This document shows, piece by piece, positions 22,867 to 31,062 of a DNA stretch of 31,887 bases. This stretch comes from CAYTRS01 sp964440305. Lineage in GTDB: Bacteria > Patescibacteriota > Minisyncoccia > Moranbacterales > JAKLHP01. A program made the translations under genes and the position numbers. The notes under the pieces were generated by a model, which saw only the letters and a program-made list of their open reading frames with translations, did no database searches and had not been told where the DNA came from. How positions within the stretch are numbered: the stretch's first letter is position 1; each line of letters starts with the position of its first letter. The stretch is from assembly GCA_964440305.1 (NCBI GenBank), contig CAYTRS010000006.1, positions 1 to 31,887 of the forward strand, given 5' to 3'.

Positions 22867-24318
22867 TTACAAATAATATCTAGGAATTATTATATTAAAA
22901 ATAAGATAAAAACAGAAAGAAATCATTAAAATCATTCCGATCAAAAGAGATTTTTCAAAATATTCCTTCTTTCTTAAAATTGTTCCCAATCCCACAAAAA
23001 CAAGAATAATGTGGGAGATAATATTAGGCAAGAAATATCTTCCAGGCGCACCAAGATCAAGACTTCCAGTATTGGTAAAAACCTTAAGATCGGCAAATCT
23101 GATCCCCAATTGCAAGAAAACCATCATAACTATAAAAAATATTATATATTTTTTATCCGGTAAAAAAACGGGATTATTTTTCCTTTTAAGGAAAATCGCC
23201 AATCCTATCAGGGAAGCCAGTTCAATAGACCAAATTATCCTAATGAAATTTTTTGAAACAAGATTATCTTCCCAGCCAAGATTACCCCAGTAAGCATTGC
23301 TGGTAAGTAAAATTCTCCCCACCCCTAGACTGTCGGTCAAATATTCCCTTAGATTCAAATTTTCAAATTTGAATATTTTCAGGAAAGTTCCCCAGTTTAA
23401 AAATAATATTAAAATTATCAAAATTAAAAGCGAAACGGCGATAAAAATTTGTTTTTTCCTGTCATTTTCATTTTTTATATGCTTGAATTTCTGAAAAATC
23501 AAAAAAACGACCAAGAAAATAAAAACAACCAGAAGAATGAGTCCCGTAAGCTTGGCAAAAGCGGCAATTAAAACCGCTGAAGCCATAGTGATAAAACTTT
23601 TCCAACCTATTCCATCTCTAATCGCCAGAACCCCCCCAAGAGTAAATAAGGCAAAGGCTGGAATAAGTAAAACGTCATAATTTATATTCGTAAAATAAAT
23701 TGAAAGCCTGGGCTGAAAAGAAATTATTCCCGCCAAAATAAGGCTGTTTTTTTCACCAAGTCCGATATTTTTAGCGACAGAATAAGATAAGACAATAACC
23801 ATTAATCCCAAAATGACCGAGAAAATTCTAATTGAAAAAAATCTTACTAATATATTTTCTCCACTAAAATATTTTTCAATAAAAGACGTAACTGCATGAT
23901 AAAGGCTTTCCCCCTTAACGGCATCGATTGGATATCTGTCATTGTACGGCATCCAATTATTAGAAATTATCTTGCATTCTCCATTTCCTTCATGGTTATT
24001 ACTAAAATAAACTACATCATAGGGATCACTCCTTATAGTATTATTTTCAATTATTGTGGCCGTTTCTCTTATTTCTTGGGAATAGTTGTATGTAGAAAAA
24101 TTGCCTTTTTCATAATTTGAATAACTTCTGGCTTTCTCAATACTCCAATTTTTTTCCTCCGGCTCAAGCTTAAATTGAATAGTATTATAGTGCCTGGATT
24201 CATCCTGTCCGGAAAAAATTGGAAAAAGAGCAACTAAAAAAACCCCTTTTAATAAAAAAATTAGAAGAATGAGGTATAATATGAATGAAGGTTTTTTGAT
24301 GCAATCTAGGCTTATCAT
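22867..24318 (-). CDS. GT-C/DUF2142-like membrane glycosyltransferase
   Basis: A 483-residue protein with about ten hydrophobic segments. After the first helix comes an extracytoplasmic loop with the acidic motif FSGQDESRHYNTIQF (about 34-48), in the position of the D-E..H motif of DUF2142 and other GT-C transferases. The loop extends to about residue 140 and contains one cysteine. GIISFQPRLSIYFTNINYDVL in a later segment is also typical of DUF2142-like proteins. GT-C enzymes take sugars from polyprenyl phosphates on the outer face. It shares an ATGA overlap (24315-24318) with the upstream GT-C gene, and the two-TM gene follows after 5 nt. Exact family and substrate remain inferred. Confidence 0.8.
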   Translation of the reverse strand: MISLDCIKKPSFILYLILLIFLLKGVFLVALFPIFSGQDESRHYNTIQFKLEPEEKNWSIEKARSYSNYEKGNFSTYNYSQEIRETATIIENNTIRSDPYDVVYFSNNHEGNGECKIISNNWMPYNDRYPIDAVKGESLYHAVTSFIEKYFSGENILVRFFSIRIFSVILGLMVIVLSYSVAKNIGLGEKNSLILAGIISFQPRLSIYFTNINYDVLLIPAFALFTLGGVLAIRDGIGWKSFITMASAVLIAAFAKLTGLILLVVFIFLVVFLIFQKFKHIKNENDRKKQIFIAVSLLILIILILFLNWGTFLKIFKFENLNLREYLTDSLGVGRILLTSNAYWGNLGWEDNLVSKNFIRIIWSIELASLIGLAIFLKRKNNPVFLPDKKYIIFFIVMMVFLQLGIRFADLKVFTNTGSLDLGAPGRYFLPNIISHIILVFVGLGTILRKKEYFEKSLLIGMILMISFCFYLIFNIIIPRYYL

Positions 24319-26084
24319 AGTCCTTCTTCCTGAATTAATAATTCCTCTTCTTCCGAATCAGCTTTATCATTGTTTTCTTTATTTGAAGAAAAAAACTCTT
24401 TCCAAGTATATCGCTTTGGACCGCTTGATTCAGCCTTTACTTCATTATTTTTAACAGATCCTTGAATCAAAAAATCTTTTTTTGGAGCCAAATAAAAAAC
24501 CGAAAGAGTTCCGAATTTTTTTTCTTCAATAAAATCAAAAAATTGGAAATATTTTTCGTTTTTTGATTCAACATTAGAAGAAGTCCTCCAAATCAGGAAA
24601 TAATTTCCTGGCACATATGTTCCTCCCGGCTTAAAGCCATCAATCGGAAATTTATTTTCTAGAAGATATTTGAAAGATCTTTCATATTGAGGGTCGCTTT
24701 TTATAAAAATAGGGAGCTTGTTTTCTTCATATTTTTCCGCAATAAATTCAGAAATCAGTTCTTCTTGAAATAATGTTACCCTCGCTCTCTCTTTCAGAAT
24801 CCTGTCCGGTTCAATTTCGATATTTTCCGTATGAGCCAGCTTTAGTTGTTTAAATCTTATAGAAATAAAATAGAGATTTGTCACAATAAAAACGCCGCTT
24901 ATAATTATTATTAGCCACCCTTTCCACGCTTTCGAAAATAATTCTAGCCAGAAGCCGAAAAAAACCAGATAAATTGGAGCTGTAAGCAGAAAGAAGCGGG
25001 GCGACAAATTGAAGGCCAATAAAGTAAACATTCCGAAAGAAACAAAGAACCAGATTGAAATTATCAAAATGAAATTTTTATTCCGATTATCTTTCCTGAA
25101 AATAATCTTTTTTATCAAGAGAAAAACTCCTCCTGAAAAAAGCGCCAGCGCCAAAATAGTATAAGGAAGATTTTCATTGCAGTCCTTATCGCAAATAAGA
25201 GAACGATTATTGAATGAGACCCTGTCTATCCTCAAGGATTCTCCCTTTTCGCTTCCGGATATTATCATCCAGCTTGCCAGGCTGTTTTCCTGATAATTCC
25301 TAATAAGCGAAGTGGCTATTGAGTGTTTTTTTTCGTTTGATTTCCCGCCTATTGCTTCCATAAATTCTTCAGCGTTATCTCCTCCTGTCTTGATTTCATT
25401 TAGAATTACAGGGCTATAAAGCAACAGAAAAGCCGAAGCAGAAATAATCCAAGAGCGAAGAGTAATTTTTGGCCTTTTTATTGCCAAGAAAATCAAGCTG
25501 ATAAGCGGCAATGAAATAAGGGCCAGGAAGTGAAGCTGGGTAGCAATCGCCAGAGATAAAGAGAAAATAAGAAGCCAGGTTCCTTTTCTTTTTTCCCCAT
25601 AGTTGGCTATTTTTAAAAGGGAATAAAAAGCGACTAGTTCAAAAAAGATAAGGTTGTTGGGATTCCAAGCAAAACGGGAATACATTACCAAAAAAAGAGA
25701 AGCTGAAAAAATAAACATCAAGGAGATTGATATTTTTTTCGAAAAATATTCCCGGCAAAAAACATAAAAAACCAGTATCGATCCGATGGAAAAAAGGAGA
25801 TTCCCCATTGCCATTCCAGAAGGCGTGTTTCCGAAAATAACAGCGCTTAAGTACTCGAAATAATAAAATGCCGGCCCCAAGCGAAGATAAGTTCCTCCAG
25901 CCCTCGGCCCTAAAAGAGGAAGATCTTCCGGACCATTTTCAATTGCCAATGATATTACTCGGGCATCCCTGGACTGGTCAAGTTCAAAATGAAGCCAATT
26001 GGAAAAGTTATAGAACCTAAGGAACACTCCCAGAATAAAAATAAAAATCAACAAAATAAGATATGTCCTTCTATTGTTTGACAT
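24315..26084 (-). CDS. GT-C (GT39/PMT-like) membrane glycosyltransferase
   Basis: A 589-residue protein. The ATG ending at 26084 is chosen; a longer frame begins at TTG 26117 and would overlap the divergent beta-helix gene start. An N-terminal helix is followed by a loop with the acidic motif HFELDQSRDARV (about 32-43) and LGPAFYYFEYLSAV, as in ArnT/PMT-type enzymes that move a sugar from polyprenyl phosphate to protein or glycan outside the membrane. About ten further helices and an extracytoplasmic C-terminal region follow. The last part (KENNDKADSEEEELLIQEEG) is strongly acidic. It is the first gene of the three-gene operon that ends at 22184 and diverges from a second beta-helix gene. Confidence 0.85.
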   Translation of the reverse strand: MSNNRRTYLILLIFIFILGVFLRFYNFSNWLHFELDQSRDARVISLAIENGPEDLPLLGPRAGGTYLRLGPAFYYFEYLSAVIFGNTPSGMAMGNLLFSIGSILVFYVFCREYFSKKISISLMFIFSASLFLVMYSRFAWNPNNLIFFELVAFYSLLKIANYGEKRKGTWLLIFSLSLAIATQLHFLALISLPLISLIFLAIKRPKITLRSWIISASAFLLLYSPVILNEIKTGGDNAEEFMEAIGGKSNEKKHSIATSLIRNYQENSLASWMIISGSEKGESLRIDRVSFNNRSLICDKDCNENLPYTILALALFSGGVFLLIKKIIFRKDNRNKNFILIISIWFFVSFGMFTLLAFNLSPRFFLLTAPIYLVFFGFWLELFSKAWKGWLIIIISGVFIVTNLYFISIRFKQLKLAHTENIEIEPDRILKERARVTLFQEELISEFIAEKYEENKLPIFIKSDPQYERSFKYLLENKFPIDGFKPGGTYVPGNYFLIWRTSSNVESKNEKYFQFFDFIEEKKFGTLSVFYLAPKKDFLIQGSVKNNEVKAESSGPKRYTWKEFFSSNKENNDKADSEEEELLIQEEGL

Positions 26085-26111
26085 TCGTTGTCTTTGAATT
26101 AAAATTAACTT

Positions 26112-27107
26112 ATGCAATTAAATTCTATTATACCAAAGGAAAATAAGCAATGGCTAAAAATATCCGCAGTGATTTTACTCTTGATATTCATTTTTGCTTC
26201 AATTTTCATTTTTTATGCCTTCAAGAGCTATCAGAAAATGGCTGACTTATACATAAACGGTAGCTATCAAGGCTGGCTAAAATGGGGATCGGAAAAACAT
26301 CCGTATGGAGACATTCATAAAGCCCTCGAAGCCGCTACCCGAAAAAAAACAAGGCCGATAAAAATCCACTTGGGAAGCGGCGAGTATATTGGAAGCATTG
26401 AGATACCCGAAAACATGGAAATTCATGGGGAAAGCCGCGAAAAAGTAATTTTGAAAAGTGATGATCCTTTTCAGGAAGTAAAAATGAAAAACAATTCCTT
26501 AATTGCCAATCTGACAATCCTTGGCGGAGCCACTGGGATATTAGCTGAAGGAACGGCTGTCATCCAAAATTGTTCCGTGAGAGATTTCAAAAAAATAGGG
26601 GTTGATGCTTCTGCATCTGAATCAGAAATTATTGTAAAAGATTGCGAGATTTCTAACAGCAGGGGCAAAGCATTTTATGCCCAGAAAGGCAGAAAAATAC
26701 AGCTAATTGAAAATAATATTCATGACAACAAGGAAGAAGGACTGGATTTAAGACAATCCGTTTCAGGGGTAATAATAAGCAATAAAATTTACAACAACGA
26801 AGAAAGTGGGATAGAATCAGTAGTCTGCGGATCATATCTTAGAATTTCAAAAAATGAAATTTGGGGAAACAAATCCAACGGAATTACTTTCCAGTATTAT
26901 GAAGATGAAAACAAGGACGCAGAAATAATTATTGAGAATAACAGAATTTCAGCCGCGGATTCTGAACATTTCGCGATTTCCGTAGCCAATCCTTCCGGAG
27001 AAAAAAATAAGCCGGAGAATTTCTGGAGAAATTCCATAAAAATATACGATGATAATATTTTGGAAGGAGGAATCAGAAAAAGATCCCTGGAAATTACCAA
27101 AAAATAA
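26112..27107 (+). CDS. Membrane-anchored beta-helix protein, paralogue of 20698-22194
   Basis: A 331-residue protein with one N-terminal membrane helix (about 16-37, ISAVILLLIFIFASIFIFYAF) and no obvious cleavage site, so it is probably anchored with the rest outside. It has the same order as its relative: ADLYINGSYQGW, DIHKALEAA, KIHLGSGEYIGSI, then beta-helix turns to about residue 300. Shared stretches include YAQKG, NIHDNKEEGLDLRQ against NFENNKEEGIDIRE, and SGIESVV against GGIEIVV. It lacks the charged coiled coil and C-terminal domain. Two nt separate its stop from the GT-C start at 27110, so the two are translationally linked. A carbohydrate-binding or modifying role is likely; no catalytic site is recognised. 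Confidence 0.85.
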   Translation: MQLNSIIPKENKQWLKISAVILLLIFIFASIFIFYAFKSYQKMADLYINGSYQGWLKWGSEKHPYGDIHKALEAATRKKTRPIKIHLGSGEYIGSIEIPENMEIHGESREKVILKSDDPFQEVKMKNNSLIANLTILGGATGILAEGTAVIQNCSVRDFKKIGVDASASESEIIVKDCEISNSRGKAFYAQKGRKIQLIENNIHDNKEEGLDLRQSVSGVIISNKIYNNEESGIESVVCGSYLRISKNEIWGNKSNGITFQYYEDENKDAEIIIENNRISAADSEHFAISVANPSGEKNKPENFWRNSIKIYDDNILEGGIRKRSLEITKK

Positions 27108-27109
27108 CT

Positions 27110-29389
27110 ATGCTAAAAAAAATCACATCCCTAAATCCAATCCGCAACAATAAATCAGCTGCTTTTTTTGCCATCCTTTTTCTGGCCAACTCGTCCTATT
27201 ACGTTTATCATGCCGTATTTACGCCATTCATAGAACAACTGGTCAACTGCCGTCTGATTTATATTTTTCTTATAACCGCTTTTGTTTTTTTGTCTTCCTT
27301 GCAAAATAAGGGCGAAAAAATAGAATGGAAAAAAATATTAGAAATTATAATTTTAATTCTCCTGCCGTCAGCCATTTTAATTGCTATTGGCTATTTCATT
27401 TATCCGGCAAGATTTAAGAATAATCCTAAATTTTTTGCCAATCTAATTATTGCGGCTTCTAGCTTAAAATTTTTTCTGAAATTTTTCGGAAATGGAAAAA
27501 TAAGCAGCTTTTTTCCGGAAATAGGCGCAAAAATAAATACGCAAAACAAAACCGAAAAAATTCTGACAGTATCTGCAATATCTCTCATAATAATTTCCAA
27601 TTTACTTTTCGGAACCTATCACTTAGCAAAATTTGCGGCTGTGGACGAACCGCTTTGGACTTTTGAGCGCGTTCCAAAATTCTGGAATAATGTTTTGGAC
27701 GGAGAATGGCACAAAACAATGATAAGCGACAAGCCGGGAATAACGGTAGCATTGGTATCCGGAATAGGCCTAAATTGGGTCAATCCCAAAGATTACGAGC
27801 TTATCAAACAGGAAGGAGAAATCAGGTTTTCTTCCAAAAATATAGAGAGAATGAATTTTTCCATGCGTTTCCCTATTCTGCTTTTTAATGCCCTGATGCT
27901 GATTATTTTTTATCACTTGCTTTCCCGATTATTTAACAGCTACATTGCTGCGTTTTCTATCTTATTCATCGGGCTTTCCCCGATACTTTTGGGAATCTCG
28001 CGTATAATAAATCCGGATTCTTTGTTTTGGATTTTTTCATCACTGTCTTTGTTAAGTTATTTTTTATCAATTAAAAAATCCAAAAACTTTTACTTGTTTC
28101 TATCCGGAGCGTTTTTGGGATTATCACTGCTTACCAAATACGTAGCTAATATTTTTTTCGTCTTTTATTTCGGAATGATTTTCATTGATTATTTTATAAA
28201 TAATAAGCATGCAAACAGAAATTGGGCGGAATATTTCAAGGAAATGATAAAAAAATATTTTATTATCATCTATTTTGGAATTTTGACATTTTTCATCTTT
28301 TTGCCGGCTGCCTGGGTCGATCTTGGAAGAATTGCAGAAGGAACTGTTTTTTCAGAGGCTTTTTCCTCTTCATGGAAAATATTTTCTACAATCGTAGCTT
28401 TTTCTATTCTTGAAGCTTGGATTCTGAAAGGAAAAATTTTAGGATTTATTTTTTCTTTTCTTTCAAAAAATAAACATATTATTTTCAAGGCTTTATTTTT
28501 TATCTTTCTTATTTCGCTTATTTTGACTGCTTTGAATACTTTTTTTGATATGAGATGGGCTAGCTTTGAGGACATTCTGGCTTCGCCAAAATCAACCGTT
28601 TTAAGCCCAGAAAGTATTATCGGAGTATTTTTGGCAAATTTTTACCCGTTAATATTCGGCATACATCCCGTAGCGCTATTTTCAGCTACTGTTATGCTGG
28701 CAGCGCTAACATTTAAAAATAGTCTTAGGGGCCCGGAAAAAGAAAATAATACTTGGATTTTATATATTCTCTTGTTTATTTTTGCTTATTACACGGCTTC
28801 TTTCTTGAGCAAAGTTAGTGCTACTGTTAGATATCAGATAGCACTATATCCCTTGATTTTTATCATTGCTTCTTTGGGAATTGATTTTATCTTCAGCCGA
28901 TTCGGAAAAAAAGTAAAAATTGCCGCCTTTGGAATTATCGCACTGTTTTTGATCATAAGCCTTAAAAACATCAAGCCTTTTTATTTCAGCTACGCCTCGG
29001 AAATGCTTCCTGAAAAATATGTGCTGAATCTTAAGGATATGGGTGATGGAAGTTATGAGGCAGCTCAATATTTAAACAGCCTGCCCAATGCCAAGGATCT
29101 TATTGTCTGGACAGACAAGCGGGGTGTCTGTTATTTTTTTCAAGGAGGATGCATGGATACCTTTGAAATGAACAAGGGCATACGGATAAATTATTTTGTG
29201 ATTTCTGCCAGCAGACAAAGCCGCACGGAAAGGCATATCCCCTATAAGGGGCGCCACAACGACTTTGAAATTCAGGTAGACAAGATTTATGATCTTGAAA
29301 ATTATGATTACAGGATAGATATCGGAGGCCGCCCCAATAACTTCATCAAGATTTTTTCCTATGAAAAACTTGCTGCTGGAGAAAACTAG
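27110..29389 (+). CDS. Large GT-C-like membrane protein
   Basis: A 759-residue protein with four or five N-terminal helices before the characteristic GT-C loop. The acidic motif sits in KFAAVDEPLWTFERVP (about 178-193) and is followed by SDKPGITVALVSGIGL. GISRIINPDSLFWIF and LGLSLLTKYVANIFF lie in the next helices. The C-terminal part has hydrophobic segments followed by about 120 residues expected outside (VLNLKDMGDGSYEAAQYL, GVCYFFQGGCMDTF with paired cysteines). It clearly resembles the partial gene at 31059-31887. It is coupled to the beta-helix gene upstream and stands 47 nt before the GH28 gene. Mannosyl- or other sugar transfer from a polyprenyl donor is the likely activity. Confidence 0.83.
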   Translation: MLKKITSLNPIRNNKSAAFFAILFLANSSYYVYHAVFTPFIEQLVNCRLIYIFLITAFVFLSSLQNKGEKIEWKKILEIIILILLPSAILIAIGYFIYPARFKNNPKFFANLIIAASSLKFFLKFFGNGKISSFFPEIGAKINTQNKTEKILTVSAISLIIISNLLFGTYHLAKFAAVDEPLWTFERVPKFWNNVLDGEWHKTMISDKPGITVALVSGIGLNWVNPKDYELIKQEGEIRFSSKNIERMNFSMRFPILLFNALMLIIFYHLLSRLFNSYIAAFSILFIGLSPILLGISRIINPDSLFWIFSSLSLLSYFLSIKKSKNFYLFLSGAFLGLSLLTKYVANIFFVFYFGMIFIDYFINNKHANRNWAEYFKEMIKKYFIIIYFGILTFFIFLPAAWVDLGRIAEGTVFSEAFSSSWKIFSTIVAFSILEAWILKGKILGFIFSFLSKNKHIIFKALFFIFLISLILTALNTFFDMRWASFEDILASPKSTVLSPESIIGVFLANFYPLIFGIHPVALFSATVMLAALTFKNSLRGPEKENNTWILYILLFIFAYYTASFLSKVSATVRYQIALYPLIFIIASLGIDFIFSRFGKKVKIAAFGIIALFLIISLKNIKPFYFSYASEMLPEKYVLNLKDMGDGSYEAAQYLNSLPNAKDLIVWTDKRGVCYFFQGGCMDTFEMNKGIRINYFVISASRQSRTERHIPYKGRHNDFEIQVDKIYDLENYDYRIDIGGRPNNFIKIFSYEKLAAGEN

Positions 29390-29436
29390 GCTTGTAAAAT
29401 AATAATACCAAAGCTATTGCTACAAAAAATAAAAAA

Positions 29437-31062
29437 GTGATAATCACTTCATCCGTACTTGCACTTTTTTTCCTGGGCTTATTTTTTTTATTGCAGGATA
29501 GGGCAACGGAATCCGAAAATAATGCTTATGTGGATAATAGGCCTGGTGAAATTCCCTTTGCCATGCCGCCATTTTCTGTTCCTGAATTTTCCAATGATTC
29601 TTGCAATATCAAAAACTACGGCGCTATCGGCGATGGAACTTTCATAAACACTAATTCCATTAAAAAAGCTATTGAAGATTGCCACCAGAAAGGCGGAGGA
29701 AAAATAATATTTCCCGAAGGCAAGTGGCTTACCGGTCCGATTCACCTTAAAAGCAATATCAACCTTCATCTTGAAAAAAATTCGGAAATTATCTTTACTG
29801 CAAATCTTAATGATTATCTTCCGACTGTTTTTTCCAAATTTCAAGGAATGGAATATTACAATTTTTCTCCTCCAATTTATGCCAGAGACTGCGAAAACAT
29901 AGCTTTGACAGGAAATGGGAAAATTTACGGGAACGGAGACTTTTGGGAAAACTGGGCAAGAACTCCCAATAGTGAAATAGAGCGGGAAAAGCTTTTTAAT
30001 ATGGCGCAAGCTGGAGTCCCGGCAGAAGAAAGAATTTTCGGACAAAAGGACTCCGGATTGAGGCCATCTTTTATTCAATTCGTAAGCTGCAAGAATATTC
30101 TAATTGAAGGATTAACAATAGAAAACGGCCCGATGTGGACGATCCATCCGATTTATTCTGAAAATATAACAGTAAGGCATGTGAATATTAACACCCATTC
30201 AATGAATACCGACGGAATTGTAATTGATTCATCGAAAAATGCACTGATTGAAAATTCAAGCTTTTCAACCGGAGACGATTCAATCGCCATAAAATCCGGC
30301 CTAGAAGAAGAAGGCTTGCGCATCAACCGCCCGTCAGAAAACATTATCATTAGAAACTGCGATTTTACAGAGGGGCATGGAGCAGTTACAATAGGAAGCG
30401 AGATGTCCGGAGGCGTGCACAATGTTTTCGCCGAGAATTTAAAATTTAGAGGAACCGGTTCCGGATTGCGGATTAAATCAGCCAGAAGCCGCGGAGGATT
30501 TATTGAAAACATCTGGGTTCAAAACATAAAAATGAGCGATATTGAGGGAGAAGCCGTTGTTATTAACCTAAAATATAAAACCGCCTTAAAAACACCAGAA
30601 GCTTATCGCGAACCGGTATTGAAAGGCATACATTTTAAAAACATAGAAGCAGAATCCGTGGAAACCGGGATAGCTATAATGGGTTTTTCAGATGGCACAA
30701 TGGAAGATATTTCTTTTGAAAACATGAAGCTTCAAACGAAAACTGAATCAACTTTAAAATACGCCAAAAATATCAATTTTAAGAGAATGTATCTGGAAGT
30801 AAATTCAAAGAGACCGGCTTTACAGATTAAAGACAGTCAGAATCTAAAATTCAATGTTTTTGAATGTTATAATGCCGAAAGCAAGTGCCCGGTAAGAATA
30901 AGCGGCGGTGAAACATCAAACATAGATCTTAGAGATTCTAATATTAAAAAAGAGGATATTTCTATAGAAGGTAAAAATAAAGATAAAATAGAAAAACAGT
31001 TAAAATTGCATGGAATATTTAATAATTTGCCAGATTCCTTATTTTATAAACAAAAAACATGA
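29437..31062 (+). CDS. Glycoside hydrolase family 28 (polygalacturonase-like)
   Basis: A 541-residue exported or anchored right-handed beta-helix enzyme. The chosen GTG start gives a signal anchor (IITSSVLALFFLGLFFLLQ, 2-20); the frame is open 39 nt further upstream without ATG, GTG or TTG being clearer. The fold starts with NIKNYGAIGDGTFINTNSI (57-75). All four GH28 motifs are present: NTD (257-259), GDD (289-291), GHG (313-315) and RIK (345-347). The family hydrolyses alpha-1,4-galacturonan or rhamnogalacturonan by inversion, using the three aspartates in NTD and GDD. An insertion after residue 165 (EIEREKLFNMAQAGVPAEER) may shape substrate choice. Its stop overlaps the next start by 4 nt. 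True substrate is unknown; a host or self uronic-acid polymer is possible. Confidence 0.92.
   Translation: MIITSSVLALFFLGLFFLLQDRATESENNAYVDNRPGEIPFAMPPFSVPEFSNDSCNIKNYGAIGDGTFINTNSIKKAIEDCHQKGGGKIIFPEGKWLTGPIHLKSNINLHLEKNSEIIFTANLNDYLPTVFSKFQGMEYYNFSPPIYARDCENIALTGNGKIYGNGDFWENWARTPNSEIEREKLFNMAQAGVPAEERIFGQKDSGLRPSFIQFVSCKNILIEGLTIENGPMWTIHPIYSENITVRHVNINTHSMNTDGIVIDSSKNALIENSSFSTGDDSIAIKSGLEEEGLRINRPSENIIIRNCDFTEGHGAVTIGSEMSGGVHNVFAENLKFRGTGSGLRIKSARSRGGFIENIWVQNIKMSDIEGEAVVINLKYKTALKTPEAYREPVLKGIHFKNIEAESVETGIAIMGFSDGTMEDISFENMKLQTKTESTLKYAKNINFKRMYLEVNSKRPALQIKDSQNLKFNVFECYNAESKCPVRISGGETSNIDLRDSNIKKEDISIEGKNKDKIEKQLKLHGIFNNLPDSLFYKQKT

Noticed and set aside
29488..30078. 196-residue minus-strand frame
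   Set aside because: Antisense to the GH28 gene, whose catalytic motifs are intact; no separate signals support it.
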